In this document: positions 1 to 6,734 of the stretch, in pieces
Layout of the letters: each line of letters begins with the position of its first letter
Numbering within the stretch: the first letter of the stretch is position 1
Assembly: GCA_050249235.1 (NCBI GenBank)
Contig: JBFWQW010000072.1
Span: forward strand, 1 to 14,900
Direction of reading: 5' to 3'
Source: JAEKLB01 sp050249235
GTDB taxonomy: Bacteria; Actinomycetota; Acidimicrobiia; Acidimicrobiales; CADCSY01
DNA: 14,900 nucleotides
Notes under the pieces: generated by a model
The model's input: only the letters and a program-made list of their open reading frames with translations
Told to the model about the DNA's origin: nothing
Database searches by the model: none
Made by a program: the position numbers and the translations under genes

Positions 1-19
1 GCGGGGACGGACGTCCCGC
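1..19 (-). terminator. Possible hairpin downstream of gcvPB
   Basis: Immediately after the gcvPB stop, the minus-strand RNA can pair GGGAC (17-13) with GTCCC (8-4) around a 4-nt loop, with further G/C pairing if one bulge is allowed. No U-tract follows before the window ends. A weak intrinsic or Rho-assisted terminator is possible; this is inferred only from its position after the last gene of the gcv unit. Confidence 0.25.
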
Positions 20-26
20 CCGCCGG

Positions 27-1553
27 TCAGGCCGGGGCGCCCTCCCGGGCGTCCCAGGTCGGGATCAGGCGGCGGGCCGCCCGGGCCTCGTCGACCCGGC
101 CCACCGGCGTGGTCCGCGGCGCGTCGTGGTCGGCCTCGGACGCCCCGTCGGCGATGCGCACCAGGGCGTCGCACAGGGCGGCGAGGGTCTGGGGCGACTC
201 CGTCTCGGTGGGCTCGATCATGAGCGCCTCGTCGACGATGAGCGGGAAGTACGTGGTCGGGGCGTGGAACCCCTCCTCGAGCAGCCGCTTGGCGACGTCG
301 ATGGCCTTGACGCCGGTGCGCTTCCGGAGGTTCGTGGCCGACACCACGCACTCGTGCATGTTGGGCCGGTCGAAGGGGATGTCGTAGTGGCCCCGCAGCT
401 GGTGGCGGACCCAGTTGGCGTTGAGGACGGCGCCCTCGGCCACCCGGCGGAGCCCGTCGCCGCCGTTGACGAGGATGTACGACCAGGCCCGGGCCAGCGC
501 GAGGGCGTTGCCGTGCCAGCCGTGGACCCGGCCGATCGAGCGCTCGGGCTCGACCCAGTCGAAGCTGCCGTCGGCCCGCCTGGCCGGCACCGGGCCCGGG
601 AGGAAGGGGGCCAGCCGGGCCGAGACCGCCACCGGGCCGGCGCCGGGGCCGCCGCCACCGTGGGGCACGGCGAAGGTCTTGTGCAGGTTCATGTGCACGA
701 TGTCGAAGCCCATGTCGCCGGGCCGGGTGACCCCGAGGATGGCGTTCAGGTTGGCGCCGTCGTAGTAGAGGAGCCCACCCACGCCGTGGACGGCAGCGGC
801 GATCTCGGCGATGTCCTCCTCGAACAGCCCCAGCGTGTTCGGGTTCGTGAGCATGATCCCGGCCACGTCCTCGTCGAGCACCGAGCGCAGGGCGTCGAGG
901 TCGACCAGGCCCCGGTCGTCGCTCGGCACGGTCACGGTCTGGTAGCCGCCGAGGGTCACCGATGCCGGGTTGGTGCCGTGGGCCGAGTCCGGGATGATCA
1001 CCTTCGTGCGCTGGCGGCCCTGGGCCTCGTGCCAGGCCCGCATCAGCAGGAGCCCGGTCAGCTCCCCCGCCGCCCCGGCCGGGGGCTGGAGGGTGATGGC
1101 GGCCATGCCGGTGACCTCGCAGAGCGCGTCGCCGAGATCGGCCAGCAGCTCGATCCAGCCCTGGGTGAGCGATGCCGGGGCGGCCGGGTGCACGTTGGCG
1201 AGGCCTGGCAGCGAGGCGGCCTCGTCGCAGAGCTTCGGGTTGTACTTCATCGTGCACGAGCCGAGCGGGTAGGCGCCGAGGTCGACCGAGTACTGGCGGT
1301 GCGACAGGCGGGTGAAGTGGGCCACGAGGTCGCGCTCGGACACCTCGGTGAGCCCGAGGGGCTCCTCGGCCAGGGCCCAGGCCGGGAGGAGCTCCTCCGC
1401 CGTCCAGTCCGGCACGCCCTGGGCCCGGAAGGTGGCGGCGACCCGGCCGGGGGCCGACAGCTCGAAGATCGTGGGCTCGTCGTCACGGCCCATCATCGGG
1501 ATGCTGGTGGCCCGGCCACCGGCCGCACCCACGCCCCAGGCGGCAACGGTCAT
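27..1553 (-). CDS. gcvPB: Glycine dehydrogenase (decarboxylating) subunit 2, P-protein beta chain
   Basis: This is the PLP-binding chain of the two-subunit P-protein of the glycine cleavage system. It decarboxylates glycine and passes the aminomethyl group to lipoyl-GcvH in the cytoplasm. The 508-aa product has the family landmarks: YPLGSCTMKYNP near residues 95-106, a PPAGAAGE segment near 157-164, DSAHGTNPAS near 189-198, and the PLP-lysine motif NLHKTF followed by PHGGGGPG (Lys about 292). The frame stays open upstream to 1865, but that stretch is antisense-like Arg/Pro/Gly-rich sequence. The ATG at 1553 overlaps the gcvPA stop as ATGA and has an AAAGG ribosome site 7 nt upstream, so I chose it. 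The overlap implies translational coupling and equal output of the two P chains. Length is normal for the split form. Confidence 0.96.
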   Translation of the reverse strand: MTVAAWGVGAAGGRATSIPMMGRDDEPTIFELSAPGRVAATFRAQGVPDWTAEELLPAWALAEEPLGLTEVSERDLVAHFTRLSHRQYSVDLGAYPLGSCTMKYNPKLCDEAASLPGLANVHPAAPASLTQGWIELLADLGDALCEVTGMAAITLQPPAGAAGELTGLLLMRAWHEAQGRQRTKVIIPDSAHGTNPASVTLGGYQTVTVPSDDRGLVDLDALRSVLDEDVAGIMLTNPNTLGLFEEDIAEIAAAVHGVGGLLYYDGANLNAILGVTRPGDMGFDIVHMNLHKTFAVPHGGGGPGAGPVAVSARLAPFLPGPVPARRADGSFDWVEPERSIGRVHGWHGNALALARAWSYILVNGGDGLRRVAEGAVLNANWVRHQLRGHYDIPFDRPNMHECVVSATNLRKRTGVKAIDVAKRLLEEGFHAPTTYFPLIVDEALMIEPTETESPQTLAALCDALVRIADGASEADHDAPRTTPVGRVDEARAARRLIPTWDAREGAPA

Positions 1554-2854
1554 GACAGCACCTTTCGGAGGGCATCGGCGTAGGCGTCGATCTCGGTGGC
1601 GGTCCGGCGCTCGGTGGCGGCGATCACCAGGCCCCCGTCGGCCGGGATGCCGGCGAGGAAGCCCTCCTCGGCCATCCGGTCGACGACGACGGCGGGGTCG
1701 AGCGGCAGGTGGACGCCGAACTCCCGGAACACGGGCGCCGGCGCCATGGGCGTGACCCCGTCGAGGGCCAGCACGGCGTCCCGGGCGTAGCGGGTGGCCC
1801 GGGCGCAGCGGAGGGCCAGCTCCCGCAGACCGGCCGTGCCCAGCCACGACAGCTGGATGGCGCACACCACCGCGATGAGCGTCTGGTTGGTGCAGACGTT
1901 CGACGAGGCCTTCTCCCGGCGGATGTCCTGCTCACGGGTCCGCAGCGTGGTGACGTAGGCCCGGCGGCCCTCGATGTCGACCGTCTCGCCGACCAGGCGG
2001 CCCGGCAGGCGGCGCACGTGCTCGAGCCGGCAGGTGAACAGGCCCAGGTAGGGGCCGCCGAACGACATCGGGGTCCCGAAGGGCTGGCCCTCACCCACGA
2101 CCACGTCGGCGCCGAGCGACCCGGGGGTGCGCAGCAGCCCGGCCGCCACCGGGTCGAAGGCCACGAGGAGCAGGGCACCGGTGCGGTCGGCGACGGCCCG
2201 GGCCTCGGCCACGTCCTCGAGGCAGCCGAGCCGGTTGGGGTGCTGGAGCAGGATCGCGCCGGGCTCGCCCTCCGCGGGCCAGGCCGTCACGCCGTCGACG
2301 AGGGGCAGGTCGACCAGGTCGTGGCCCGTGCCGGCGGCGAACGTGCGCACGGTGTCCCGCCAGGTCGGGTGCACGCCGCCGCTCACCCAGACCGTCGGGC
2401 GGCCGGTGGCGGCGACGGCCAGGTTGACGGCCTCGACGCAGGCGGTGGCGCCGTCGTACAGGGAGGCGTTGGCCACCTCGAGCCCGGCCAGGCGGGCGAT
2501 GAGGGTCTGGTACTCGAACAGGGCCTGGAGCACGCCCTGGGCCACCTCGGGCTGGTAGGGCGTGTAGGCGGTGACGAACTCGCTGCGGAAGGCCACCCGC
2601 CGCACCGCCGCCGGGACGTCGTGGTCGTAGGCGCCGCCGCCGGCGAAGCAGACGAGGTCCGACCGGTTCCGGGACGCCAGGCGGGCCATCTCGTCGGCGG
2701 TGTCGTATTCCGAGAGCCCGTCGGCGAGGTCGAGGCCGGCCGCCAGCCGGAGCGCCTGGGGCACGACGTCGAAGAGCTGGTCGAGCGACGACAGCCCGAT
2801 CGAGGCGAGCATCGCCGCCAGCTCTTCGTCGGTGTGCGGGACGTAGTGGGCCAT
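1550..2854 (-). CDS. gcvPA: Glycine dehydrogenase (decarboxylating) subunit 1, P-protein alpha chain
   Basis: Partner chain of GcvPB; together they form the P-protein of glycine cleavage. The 434-aa product starts MAHYVPHTDEELAAML, typical of subunit 1, and carries the expected internal motifs: FAGGGAYDHDVPAAV, TAYTPYQPEVAQG, QTLIARLAGLEVANAS, FGGPYLGLF and REKASSNVCTNQ. Subunit 1 does not supply the PLP lysine, and none is expected here. The ATG at 2854 has an AGGAA ribosome site 7 nt upstream. About 49 nt separate it from the gcvT stop and 4 bp overlap gcvPB, so gcvT-gcvPA-gcvPB is probably one transcript. Length matches the family. Confidence 0.96.
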   Translation of the reverse strand: MAHYVPHTDEELAAMLASIGLSSLDQLFDVVPQALRLAAGLDLADGLSEYDTADEMARLASRNRSDLVCFAGGGAYDHDVPAAVRRVAFRSEFVTAYTPYQPEVAQGVLQALFEYQTLIARLAGLEVANASLYDGATACVEAVNLAVAATGRPTVWVSGGVHPTWRDTVRTFAAGTGHDLVDLPLVDGVTAWPAEGEPGAILLQHPNRLGCLEDVAEARAVADRTGALLLVAFDPVAAGLLRTPGSLGADVVVGEGQPFGTPMSFGGPYLGLFTCRLEHVRRLPGRLVGETVDIEGRRAYVTTLRTREQDIRREKASSNVCTNQTLIAVVCAIQLSWLGTAGLRELALRCARATRYARDAVLALDGVTPMAPAPVFREFGVHLPLDPAVVVDRMAEEGFLAGIPADGGLVIAATERRTATEIDAYADALRKVLS

Positions 2855-2903
2855 CAGCCGTTCCTGTCGTGGGTCGGGATGGGGGTCGGGGTGGGCGGCG
2901 GGG

Positions 2904-3962
2904 TCACGACCCGCTCCGGACGAAGGGGAGCGTCACGACCTCGCCGGGGGCGAGGGTGCCCCGCTGGTCGACCTCGACGGCCGAGCCCGGGCCGAGGTCG
3001 GGGCGGAGGAAGGCCAGGGCGATGCCGCACTCGAGCACGGGCGAGAAGTTCCCGCTGGTCACGGCCCCGACCGGCACGCCCTCGACGAGGACGGACTGGC
3101 CCCCGCGCGGCGGCCGTCGGCCCTCCAGGCGGATGCCCCGCAGCCGGCGGGCCGGGCCGGTGGCCCGCTCCGCCTCGAGGGGGGCCCGTCCGCGGAACGG
3201 GCCCTTGTCCCAGCCCACGACCCAGCCCAGCCCGGCCTGGAGCGGGGTGATGCCGGGCCCGAGCTCGTGGCCGTGCAGCGGCAGGCCCGCCTCCAGCCGC
3301 AGGGTGTCCCGCGCCCCGAGCCCGGCGGGCACGACGCCGGCGGCCAGCACGGCGTCCCAGACCCGGCGGGCGGCGTCGGCGGGCACGGCCAGCTCCACGC
3401 CGTCCTCACCCGTGTAGCCCGTGCCGGCCACCACGCAGGGGATCCCGAGCACGTCCAGCTCGGTCACGTCGAACCGGCCGACGGCGGCGGCCCCGGCCGA
3501 CACCGCTGCCAGCCGGGCGCGGGCCCGGGGCCCCTGCACGGCGAGGACGGCCCGCTCCCGGGTGACGTCGTCGCCACCGAGGGCAGCGCGGACGCCGCCG
3601 GTGTTCGAGGCGTTGGGCATGACGTCGAAGCGCTCGGCGCCCACCCACCAGACGATGATGTCGTCCACCACCGAGGCGTCGGACGGGTCGAGGAGGTGGG
3701 TGTACTGGGCCCGGCCCATGCCGATCCGGCCCAGGTCGTTGGTGAGCTCCCGCTGCAGGCGGCCGAAGGCGCCCGGGCCCTCGACCCGGACCGTGCCGAG
3801 GTGGCTGACGTCGAAGACCGCCGCGTCCCGGCGGCAGGCCCGGTGCTCGGCCAGGGTGCCGTCGCCGTACTGCAGCGGCATGTTCCAGCCCCCGAACGGG
3901 GACAGCGTGGCGCCGAGCCCGACGTGGGCGTCGTGCAGCGGGGAGGCCAGCAGCTCGCTCAG
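2904..3962 (-). CDS. gcvT: Aminomethyltransferase (glycine cleavage T-protein), apparent CTG start
   Basis: T-protein takes the aminomethyl group from lipoyl-GcvH, releases ammonia and makes 5,10-methylene-tetrahydrofolate. Motifs include FDVSHLGTVRVEGP, the region ending SVVDDIIVW with an Asp where the catalytic Asp is expected, MPNASN, and GYTGEDGVELAVP. The first in-frame ATG (3881) would remove about 27 conserved residues. The frame upstream reads SPLHDAHVGLGA then PFGGWNMPLQY, which is the normal T-protein N-terminus. Between an in-frame TAA (3977-3975) and 3881 there is no ATG, GTG or TTG, only CTG codons at 3962, 3953, 3950 and further in. I place the start at CTG 3962 (352 aa, a usual length), just downstream of a TAAGGT box. 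A sequencing error at the true start is the main alternative. Confidence 0.93.
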   Translation of the reverse strand: MSELLASPLHDAHVGLGATLSPFGGWNMPLQYGDGTLAEHRACRRDAAVFDVSHLGTVRVEGPGAFGRLQRELTNDLGRIGMGRAQYTHLLDPSDASVVDDIIVWWVGAERFDVMPNASNTGGVRAALGGDDVTRERAVLAVQGPRARARLAAVSAGAAAVGRFDVTELDVLGIPCVVAGTGYTGEDGVELAVPADAARRVWDAVLAAGVVPAGLGARDTLRLEAGLPLHGHELGPGITPLQAGLGWVVGWDKGPFRGRAPLEAERATGPARRLRGIRLEGRRPPRGGQSVLVEGVPVGAVTSGNFSPVLECGIALAFLRPDLGPGSAVEVDQRGTLAPGEVVTLPFVRSGS

Positions 3963-3971
3963 AGGCGCCGA

Positions 3972-3977
3972 ACCTTA
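3972..3977 (-). promoter_or_regulatory. Candidate -10 box (TAAGGT) for gcvT-gcvPA-gcvPB
   Basis: TAAGGT on the minus strand fits the actinobacterial TANNNT -10 pattern and lies 9 nt before the proposed CTG start. It would place transcription start about 2 nt before that codon. No convincing -35 hexamer is visible. It may instead act partly as a ribosome site (AAGG). Confidence 0.4.
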
Positions 3978-3980
3978 CCG

Positions 3981-3998
3981 GGGCGATCTCGAGCGCCC
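3981..3998 (-). promoter_or_regulatory. Dyad upstream of the gcvT -10 box
   Basis: GGGCG and CGCCC arms flank an 8-nt centre containing CTCGAG. The dyad sits 3 nt upstream of the TAAGGT box and 32 nt after the preceding MerR gene. It could be an operator for the gcvT unit or a terminator hairpin of the MerR gene; no U-tract follows. In a sequence this G+C-rich, short GC dyads arise often by chance. Confidence 0.25.
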
Positions 3999-4030
3999 GT
4001 GACCCGGCGAGGGGTCGGCGACGGCGGCGG

Positions 4031-4534
4031 CTAGCGGGCCAGCGCGGCGGGGGGCTCGCCGGCGTCGCCGCCGAGATCCGGGAGGGCCGCATCGCCGGCG
4101 CCGGCGACGGGGCGCAGCTCCGAGAGGGCGGCTTCGACCTCGGCGGGGATGGCGGTGAGCTTCACCAGGTTGAGCACGCCCTGGCCCTTGCGGAACAGGT
4201 CGATCAGCTCGTCCTCGGTGCGCACCAGCAGCGAGTTGGGGCCGTCGAGCACCAGGTCGGCCGAGGCCAGGTCGGCACCCAGGTTCTGGCGGAGGAACTC
4301 GACCGCCTTGCGGGCCTTCTGGAGGGACACGCCGCCGTCGAGCAGCCGCTTCACGACCTTGAGCTCGACGATGTCCCGGTAGGAGTAGAGGCGCTGCGAG
4401 CCCGAGCCGTTGGCGTCGGCCACGCTCGGCCGGAGGAGGTCCTGGCGGGCCCAGTAGTCGAGCTGGCGATAGGTGATGCCCACGATGGCGCACACCTGGC
4501 GACCCCGGTACCCCGCCTCGACGCTGTCGGTCAC
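4031..4534 (-). CDS. resR: MerR-family transcriptional regulator, ResR/McdR (Rv1830) type
   Basis: DNA-binding regulator of 167 aa. A MerR winged helix-turn-helix occupies about residues 9-80, with GRQVCAIVGITYRQLDYWAR as the helix-turn-helix and QRLYSYRDIVELKVVKRLL as the wing and next helix. A conserved segment (DLVLDGPNSLLVRTEDELIDLF, split here as DLVLDGPNSLL and VRTEDELIDLF) follows, then a short Ala/Gly-rich tail. Position between a bifunctional nuclease unit and the glycine cleavage P-protein matches Rv1830 in M. tuberculosis, which is reported to affect growth and division. The start is GTG 4534 with AGGA 6 nt upstream. Its leader holds a dyad and a hairpin, so autoregulation is plausible. 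No metal-binding cysteine pattern is visible. Family assignment is firm; orthology rests on sequence pattern plus synteny. Confidence 0.88.
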   Translation of the reverse strand: MTDSVEAGYRGRQVCAIVGITYRQLDYWARQDLLRPSVADANGSGSQRLYSYRDIVELKVVKRLLDGGVSLQKARKAVEFLRQNLGADLASADLVLDGPNSLLVRTEDELIDLFRKGQGVLNLVKLTAIPAEVEAALSELRPVAGAGDAALPDLGGDAGEPPAALAR

Positions 4535-4553
4535 GTTTCGTCCTCGCTGCAGG

Positions 4554-4571
4554 GCCGTCGTGGACGACGGC
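4554..4571 (-). promoter_or_regulatory. 18-bp perfect dyad upstream of the resR-type gene
   Basis: GCCGTCGT and ACGACGGC are perfect 8-bp inverted arms around a 2-bp centre (GG on the plus strand). The dyad ends 19 nt before the GTG start of the MerR gene. Near-contiguous dyads of this size are typical MerR operators, so self-binding is a reasonable guess. It could also form an RNA hairpin just upstream of the ribosome site. Confidence 0.45.
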
Positions 4572-4587
4572 GCGGACCGAGCCCCAC

Positions 4588-4616
4588 CGCCGGCACCGCC
4601 TTCGCGGGCACCGGCG
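4588..4616 (-). ncRNA. Strong leader hairpin in the resR-type 5' region
   Basis: Minus-strand RNA pairs ten bases, CGCCGGUGCC (4616-4607) with GGUGCCGGCG (4597-4588), around a 9-nt loop. Eight pairs are Watson-Crick and two are adjacent G-U wobbles. The plus strand would have two mismatches instead, so the fold is specific to the transcribed strand. No U-tract follows, which argues against a simple intrinsic terminator. It may be a structured leader element or the 3' end of the acyltransferase transcript. Confidence 0.35.
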
Positions 4617-4634
4617 TGGAATTACGGCCTTGTG

Positions 4635-4640
4635 ATGCTA
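4635..4640 (-). promoter_or_regulatory. Candidate -10 box (TAGCAT) for the resR-type gene
   Basis: TAGCAT fits TANNNT and overlaps the TAG stop of the upstream acyltransferase gene. Start of transcription about 7 nt downstream would give a leader of roughly 95 nt carrying the 4588-4616 hairpin and the 4554-4571 dyad. This is the only TANNNT box noted here that is far from its start codon, so confidence is low. Confidence 0.25.
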
Positions 4641-5216
4641 CGACCCGTGCACGCGATCGGTCAACGGTGGGGCGTCACCGGTCGCGGGTGGGGCCGGCGG
4701 TCGGATCACCCGCGGTGGCTCGACCACCGCGAAGGCCCCGGCGGGGATGTCGGTCGTGATCACCACGTTCGGGCCGACGCGGGCACCGTCGCCCACGGTG
4801 ACCCCGCCCACCACGACCACCCCGGTCCCGAGCTCGACGCCACGCCCGATGCGGGGGCCCTTCGCGTCGTCCGACGAGCCGGCCAGGGTCACGTTGTGGC
4901 GGATGTTGCAGTCGTCGCCGATCTCGGCCGCGGGGTGCACGACGATGCCGCCCCGGCCGATCACCACCCGCCGCCCGAGGCGCGCCGTCGGTGGGATCTC
5001 GATGCCGTAGACGTTCACCACGAGCAGCCGGGCCCCGGCGACCACCAGCGCCGCCAGCGGCCGGAGCGGCCCCGGCACGGCGTCGAGCCGGGCGGCCAGG
5101 CGGTGCACGGCGACGGCGTGGAAGCCGGCCGAGCTGACCTTGGCCCGGTTGTACCGCAGATCCTCCCGCAGGAGGGCGACCAACGACGGCAGCGGTTCGG
5201 TCACGGCGTCATCCAC
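4638..5216 (-). CDS. CysE-like left-handed beta-helix acyltransferase homologue, catalytic His apparently missing
   Basis: The 192-aa product has an N-terminal helical segment (LVALLREDLRYNRAKV, about 12-27), a hydrophobic stretch (about 53-69), then hexapeptide repeats from about 71 to 165. IVVHPAAEIGDDCNIRHNVTL resembles serine acetyltransferases and exopolysaccharide acetyltransferases. In CysE a conserved Asp-His pair sits just before GIVV; here the segment is VVIGRGGIVV, with Gly-Arg and one residue fewer. The second CysE His (before PKI) is also replaced (AKGPRI). Activity is therefore uncertain. The start is GTG 5216 (GAGGA 6 nt upstream) or GTG 5204. It follows the nuclease by 91 nt in the same direction. 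I recall no such gene between Rv1829 and Rv1830 in mycobacteria. Substrate unknown. Confidence 0.8.
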   Translation of the reverse strand: MDDAVTEPLPSLVALLREDLRYNRAKVSSAGFHAVAVHRLAARLDAVPGPLRPLAALVVAGARLLVVNVYGIEIPPTARLGRRVVIGRGGIVVHPAAEIGDDCNIRHNVTLAGSSDDAKGPRIGRGVELGTGVVVVGGVTVGDGARVGPNVVITTDIPAGAFAVVEPPRVIRPPAPPATGDAPPLTDRVHGS

Positions 5217-5307
5217 CCTCGGTCCTCGTCCGGCACCGTCACAGCTTCGCCGATCGCCCGGCCCCCACCTGCCCTCGGCGGCCGGTCCTGCCTCCCGCCG
5301 CCGCCCC

Positions 5308-5808
5308 TCAGGACGCGAAGTCCTCCGGGTTGACGTCGTCGAGGAACTCCCGGAACTGGTCGACGATCTCCTCGTCGGCCACCTCCTCCTCCTCGACGGC
5401 CGGCGTGGCGGCCCGCTCGAGCACCGACTCGGCGGCGAAGATCGGGGCGCCGCTGCGCACCGCCAGCGCCACCCCGTCGGACGGGCGGCTCGACACCCGC
5501 ACCTCACCGCTGGGGGTGGCCAGCTCCAGCTCGGCGAAGAACGTCCCGCCGGTCGGGCTCTCCCGCAGCTCGGTGATGAGCAGGCGCTGGAGCTGCACGC
5601 CCAGGGCGGCCAAGGTGTCGATGAACAGGTCGTGGGTGAGCGGCCGAGGGGTCGCCACCTGCTCGATGCCGAACTGGATGGCCCGGGCCTCCACCGCGTC
5701 GATGTAGACGGGGAGGATCCGGCGGGCTCCCGCCGTCTCCCGCAGGAGGATGACGGGCGTGTTGGTGGGAAGCTCGACCTTGATGCCGATGAGCTCCAGC
5801 TCGACCAT
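5308..5808 (-). CDS. Bifunctional nuclease family protein (DUF151, Rv1829-like)
   Basis: The 166-aa product belongs to the BFN/DUF151 family. It starts MVELELIGIKVELPTNTPVI, and the conserved core runs through LLRETAGARRILPVYIDAVEA, SRPSDGVALAVR and APIFAAESVLE. A very acidic C-terminal tail (EEEEVADEEIVDQFREFLDD) is usual for actinobacterial members. Some plant and bacterial homologues are reported to have RNase/DNase activity, but the role of the actinobacterial form is not settled. Upstream frame to 6141 is antisense-like. ATG 5808 is chosen from homology and from a TAGGGT box 8 nt upstream. It lies between the two MerR genes, as in mycobacteria. Confidence 0.9.
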   Translation of the reverse strand: MVELELIGIKVELPTNTPVILLRETAGARRILPVYIDAVEARAIQFGIEQVATPRPLTHDLFIDTLAALGVQLQRLLITELRESPTGGTFFAELELATPSGEVRVSSRPSDGVALAVRSGAPIFAAESVLERAATPAVEEEEVADEEIVDQFREFLDDVNPEDFAS

Positions 5809-5816
5809 CGGGTGCG

Positions 5817-5822
5817 ACCCTA
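5817..5822 (-). promoter_or_regulatory. Candidate -10 box (TAGGGT) for the nuclease gene
   Basis: TAGGGT on the minus strand lies 8 nt before the ATG at 5808, giving a near-leaderless start if transcription begins about 7 nt downstream. The same hexamer and similar spacing occur upstream of the CDP-alcohol phosphatidyltransferase. Confidence 0.45.
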
Positions 5823-5828
5823 CCCGGG

Positions 5829-5859
5829 CCCCGCGCGGGGACGCCTCGGCCCGCGGGCC
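5829..5859. repeat. Two perfect 12-bp GC palindromes between the ftsR-type and nuclease genes
   Basis: CCCCGCGCGGGG (5829-5840) and GGCCCGCGGGCC (5848-5859) are each perfect palindromes in a 77-nt intergenic gap. They lie just upstream of the TAGGGT box, where a regulator could bind, and downstream of the MerR stop, where a terminator could form. Neither has a U-tract. GC composition makes such palindromes more likely by chance. Confidence 0.3.
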
Positions 5860-5885
5860 CCGATGGGCGGGCCTCCTAGGAAGCC

Positions 5886-6680
5886 TTAGGAGCCCTGGGT
5901 GAGGTTGCGCAACGAGGCCCGGAGGAAGGCGGCCCGGAGGCCCTCGCCCTGCTGGCTGAGCTCCTCGAGCGTCTCGGTGGCACGCCGCCTGGCGGTCGGG
6001 TTCCGCTGCTTGAGCAGGGGGAGCACGATCTGCTCGTAGGTGCTGGCCTCGCGCTCGGCCGCGGTCTTGTACATCCGGAGGTGCCGGGGCCCGACGCCGT
6101 GATGGGCCATGGCCGCGGCCAGCCGCCCCACGATCAGGCACTCCTCGTCGTAGTAGGACTGGCCGCCGACGGCCCGCCCCACGATCAACCCGTAGCGCTC
6201 GAGCTCCTGGACGGCGGCCAGGGCCATGCCGCAGGCGTCGGCGAGCTCGGCCAGGGTCATGGACACCGACGACCCGCCCGGAACCAGGGGCGAAGGGCCC
6301 ATGAAGGGCGAGGCGCCGGCCCCCGCAGCCGCCACCGCGCCGGCGCCGATCGGCTCCGGCGACACGGGCTCCGCCGACACGGGATCGGGCGCCGCCTCCA
6401 CCGCCGGGACCGGCGTCCCGCCGGCGGCGTCGCCGTCCGGGTTGGCGATGCGCTCCTTGATCACCTTCAGGGGCAGGAAGTGCTCCCGCTGCTGCTCGAG
6501 GATCCAGCGCAGGCGGACGATGTCGGCCTCGTAGAACTTCCGGTAGCCCGAGGGGGTCCGCTCGGGATCGAGCAGGCCCTGGCTCTCGAGGAACCGGATC
6601 TTCGAGATGGTCACGTCGGGGAACTCGTCCTTCAACGACTCGAGGACCTCGCCGATGGACAGGAACGGCCGCTCGCTCAT
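5886..6680 (-). CDS. ftsR: Double-HTH MerR-family regulator, FtsR (Rv1828) type
   Basis: Transcription regulator of 264 aa. The first MerR helix-turn-helix is at about 6-80 (FLSIGEVLESLKDEFPDVTI, then RFLESQGLLDPERTPSGYRK). A flexible Ala/Pro/Glu-rich linker covers about 81-139. A second MerR-like helix-turn-helix starts near 141 (MTLAELADACGMALAAVQEL), with a helical C-terminal region. This architecture matches Rv1828 and corynebacterial FtsR, described as an activator of ftsZ, so a cell-division role is the best transfer. ATG 6680 has GGGAG 8 nt upstream. It lies 46 nt after the FHA gene with no obvious promoter between, so co-transcription with gcvH and the FHA gene is likely. The long linker is the only unusual part. 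Confidence 0.92.
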   Translation of the reverse strand: MSERPFLSIGEVLESLKDEFPDVTISKIRFLESQGLLDPERTPSGYRKFYEADIVRLRWILEQQREHFLPLKVIKERIANPDGDAAGGTPVPAVEAAPDPVSAEPVSPEPIGAGAVAAAGAGASPFMGPSPLVPGGSSVSMTLAELADACGMALAAVQELERYGLIVGRAVGGQSYYDEECLIVGRLAAAMAHHGVGPRHLRMYKTAAEREASTYEQIVLPLLKQRNPTARRRATETLEELSQQGEGLRAAFLRASLRNLTQGS

Positions 6681-6720
6681 GTCTCCCGCTCCCGGCCGCT
6701 CGGGCCCCGGGTCCCCCGCT

Positions 6721-6734
6721 CCCCGCTCACGGGG
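6721..6734 (-). terminator. Small hairpin enclosing the FHA gene stop codon
   Basis: CCCCG and CGGGG pair around a 4-nt loop that contains most of the TGA stop of the FHA gene. The stem is short and lacks a U-tract, so it may only slow or attenuate transcription into the MerR gene. Confidence 0.2.

Noticed and set aside
126..1583. 485-codon plus-strand ORF opposite gcvPB
   Set aside because: Val/Gly/Arg/His-rich composition with no recognisable domain, exactly antisense to a highly conserved enzyme; a typical high-GC shadow.
1709..3250. 513-codon plus-strand ORF opposite gcvPA and gcvT
   Set aside because: Antisense to two conserved genes and runs across their boundary; low-complexity composition; no start signals.
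3406..4092. 228-codon minus-strand ORF spanning the gcvT start, considered as a frameshifted N-terminus of gcvT
   Set aside because: It reads Arg/Pro-rich nonsense, while the conserved T-protein N-terminus continues in the gcvT frame itself; no frameshift is needed, only a non-standard start.
5217..5307. Hidden small gene or regulatory element between the nuclease and the acyltransferase
   Set aside because: The gap shows no TANNNT box, no notable dyad and no credible ORF; probably just an untranslated spacer within a transcript.
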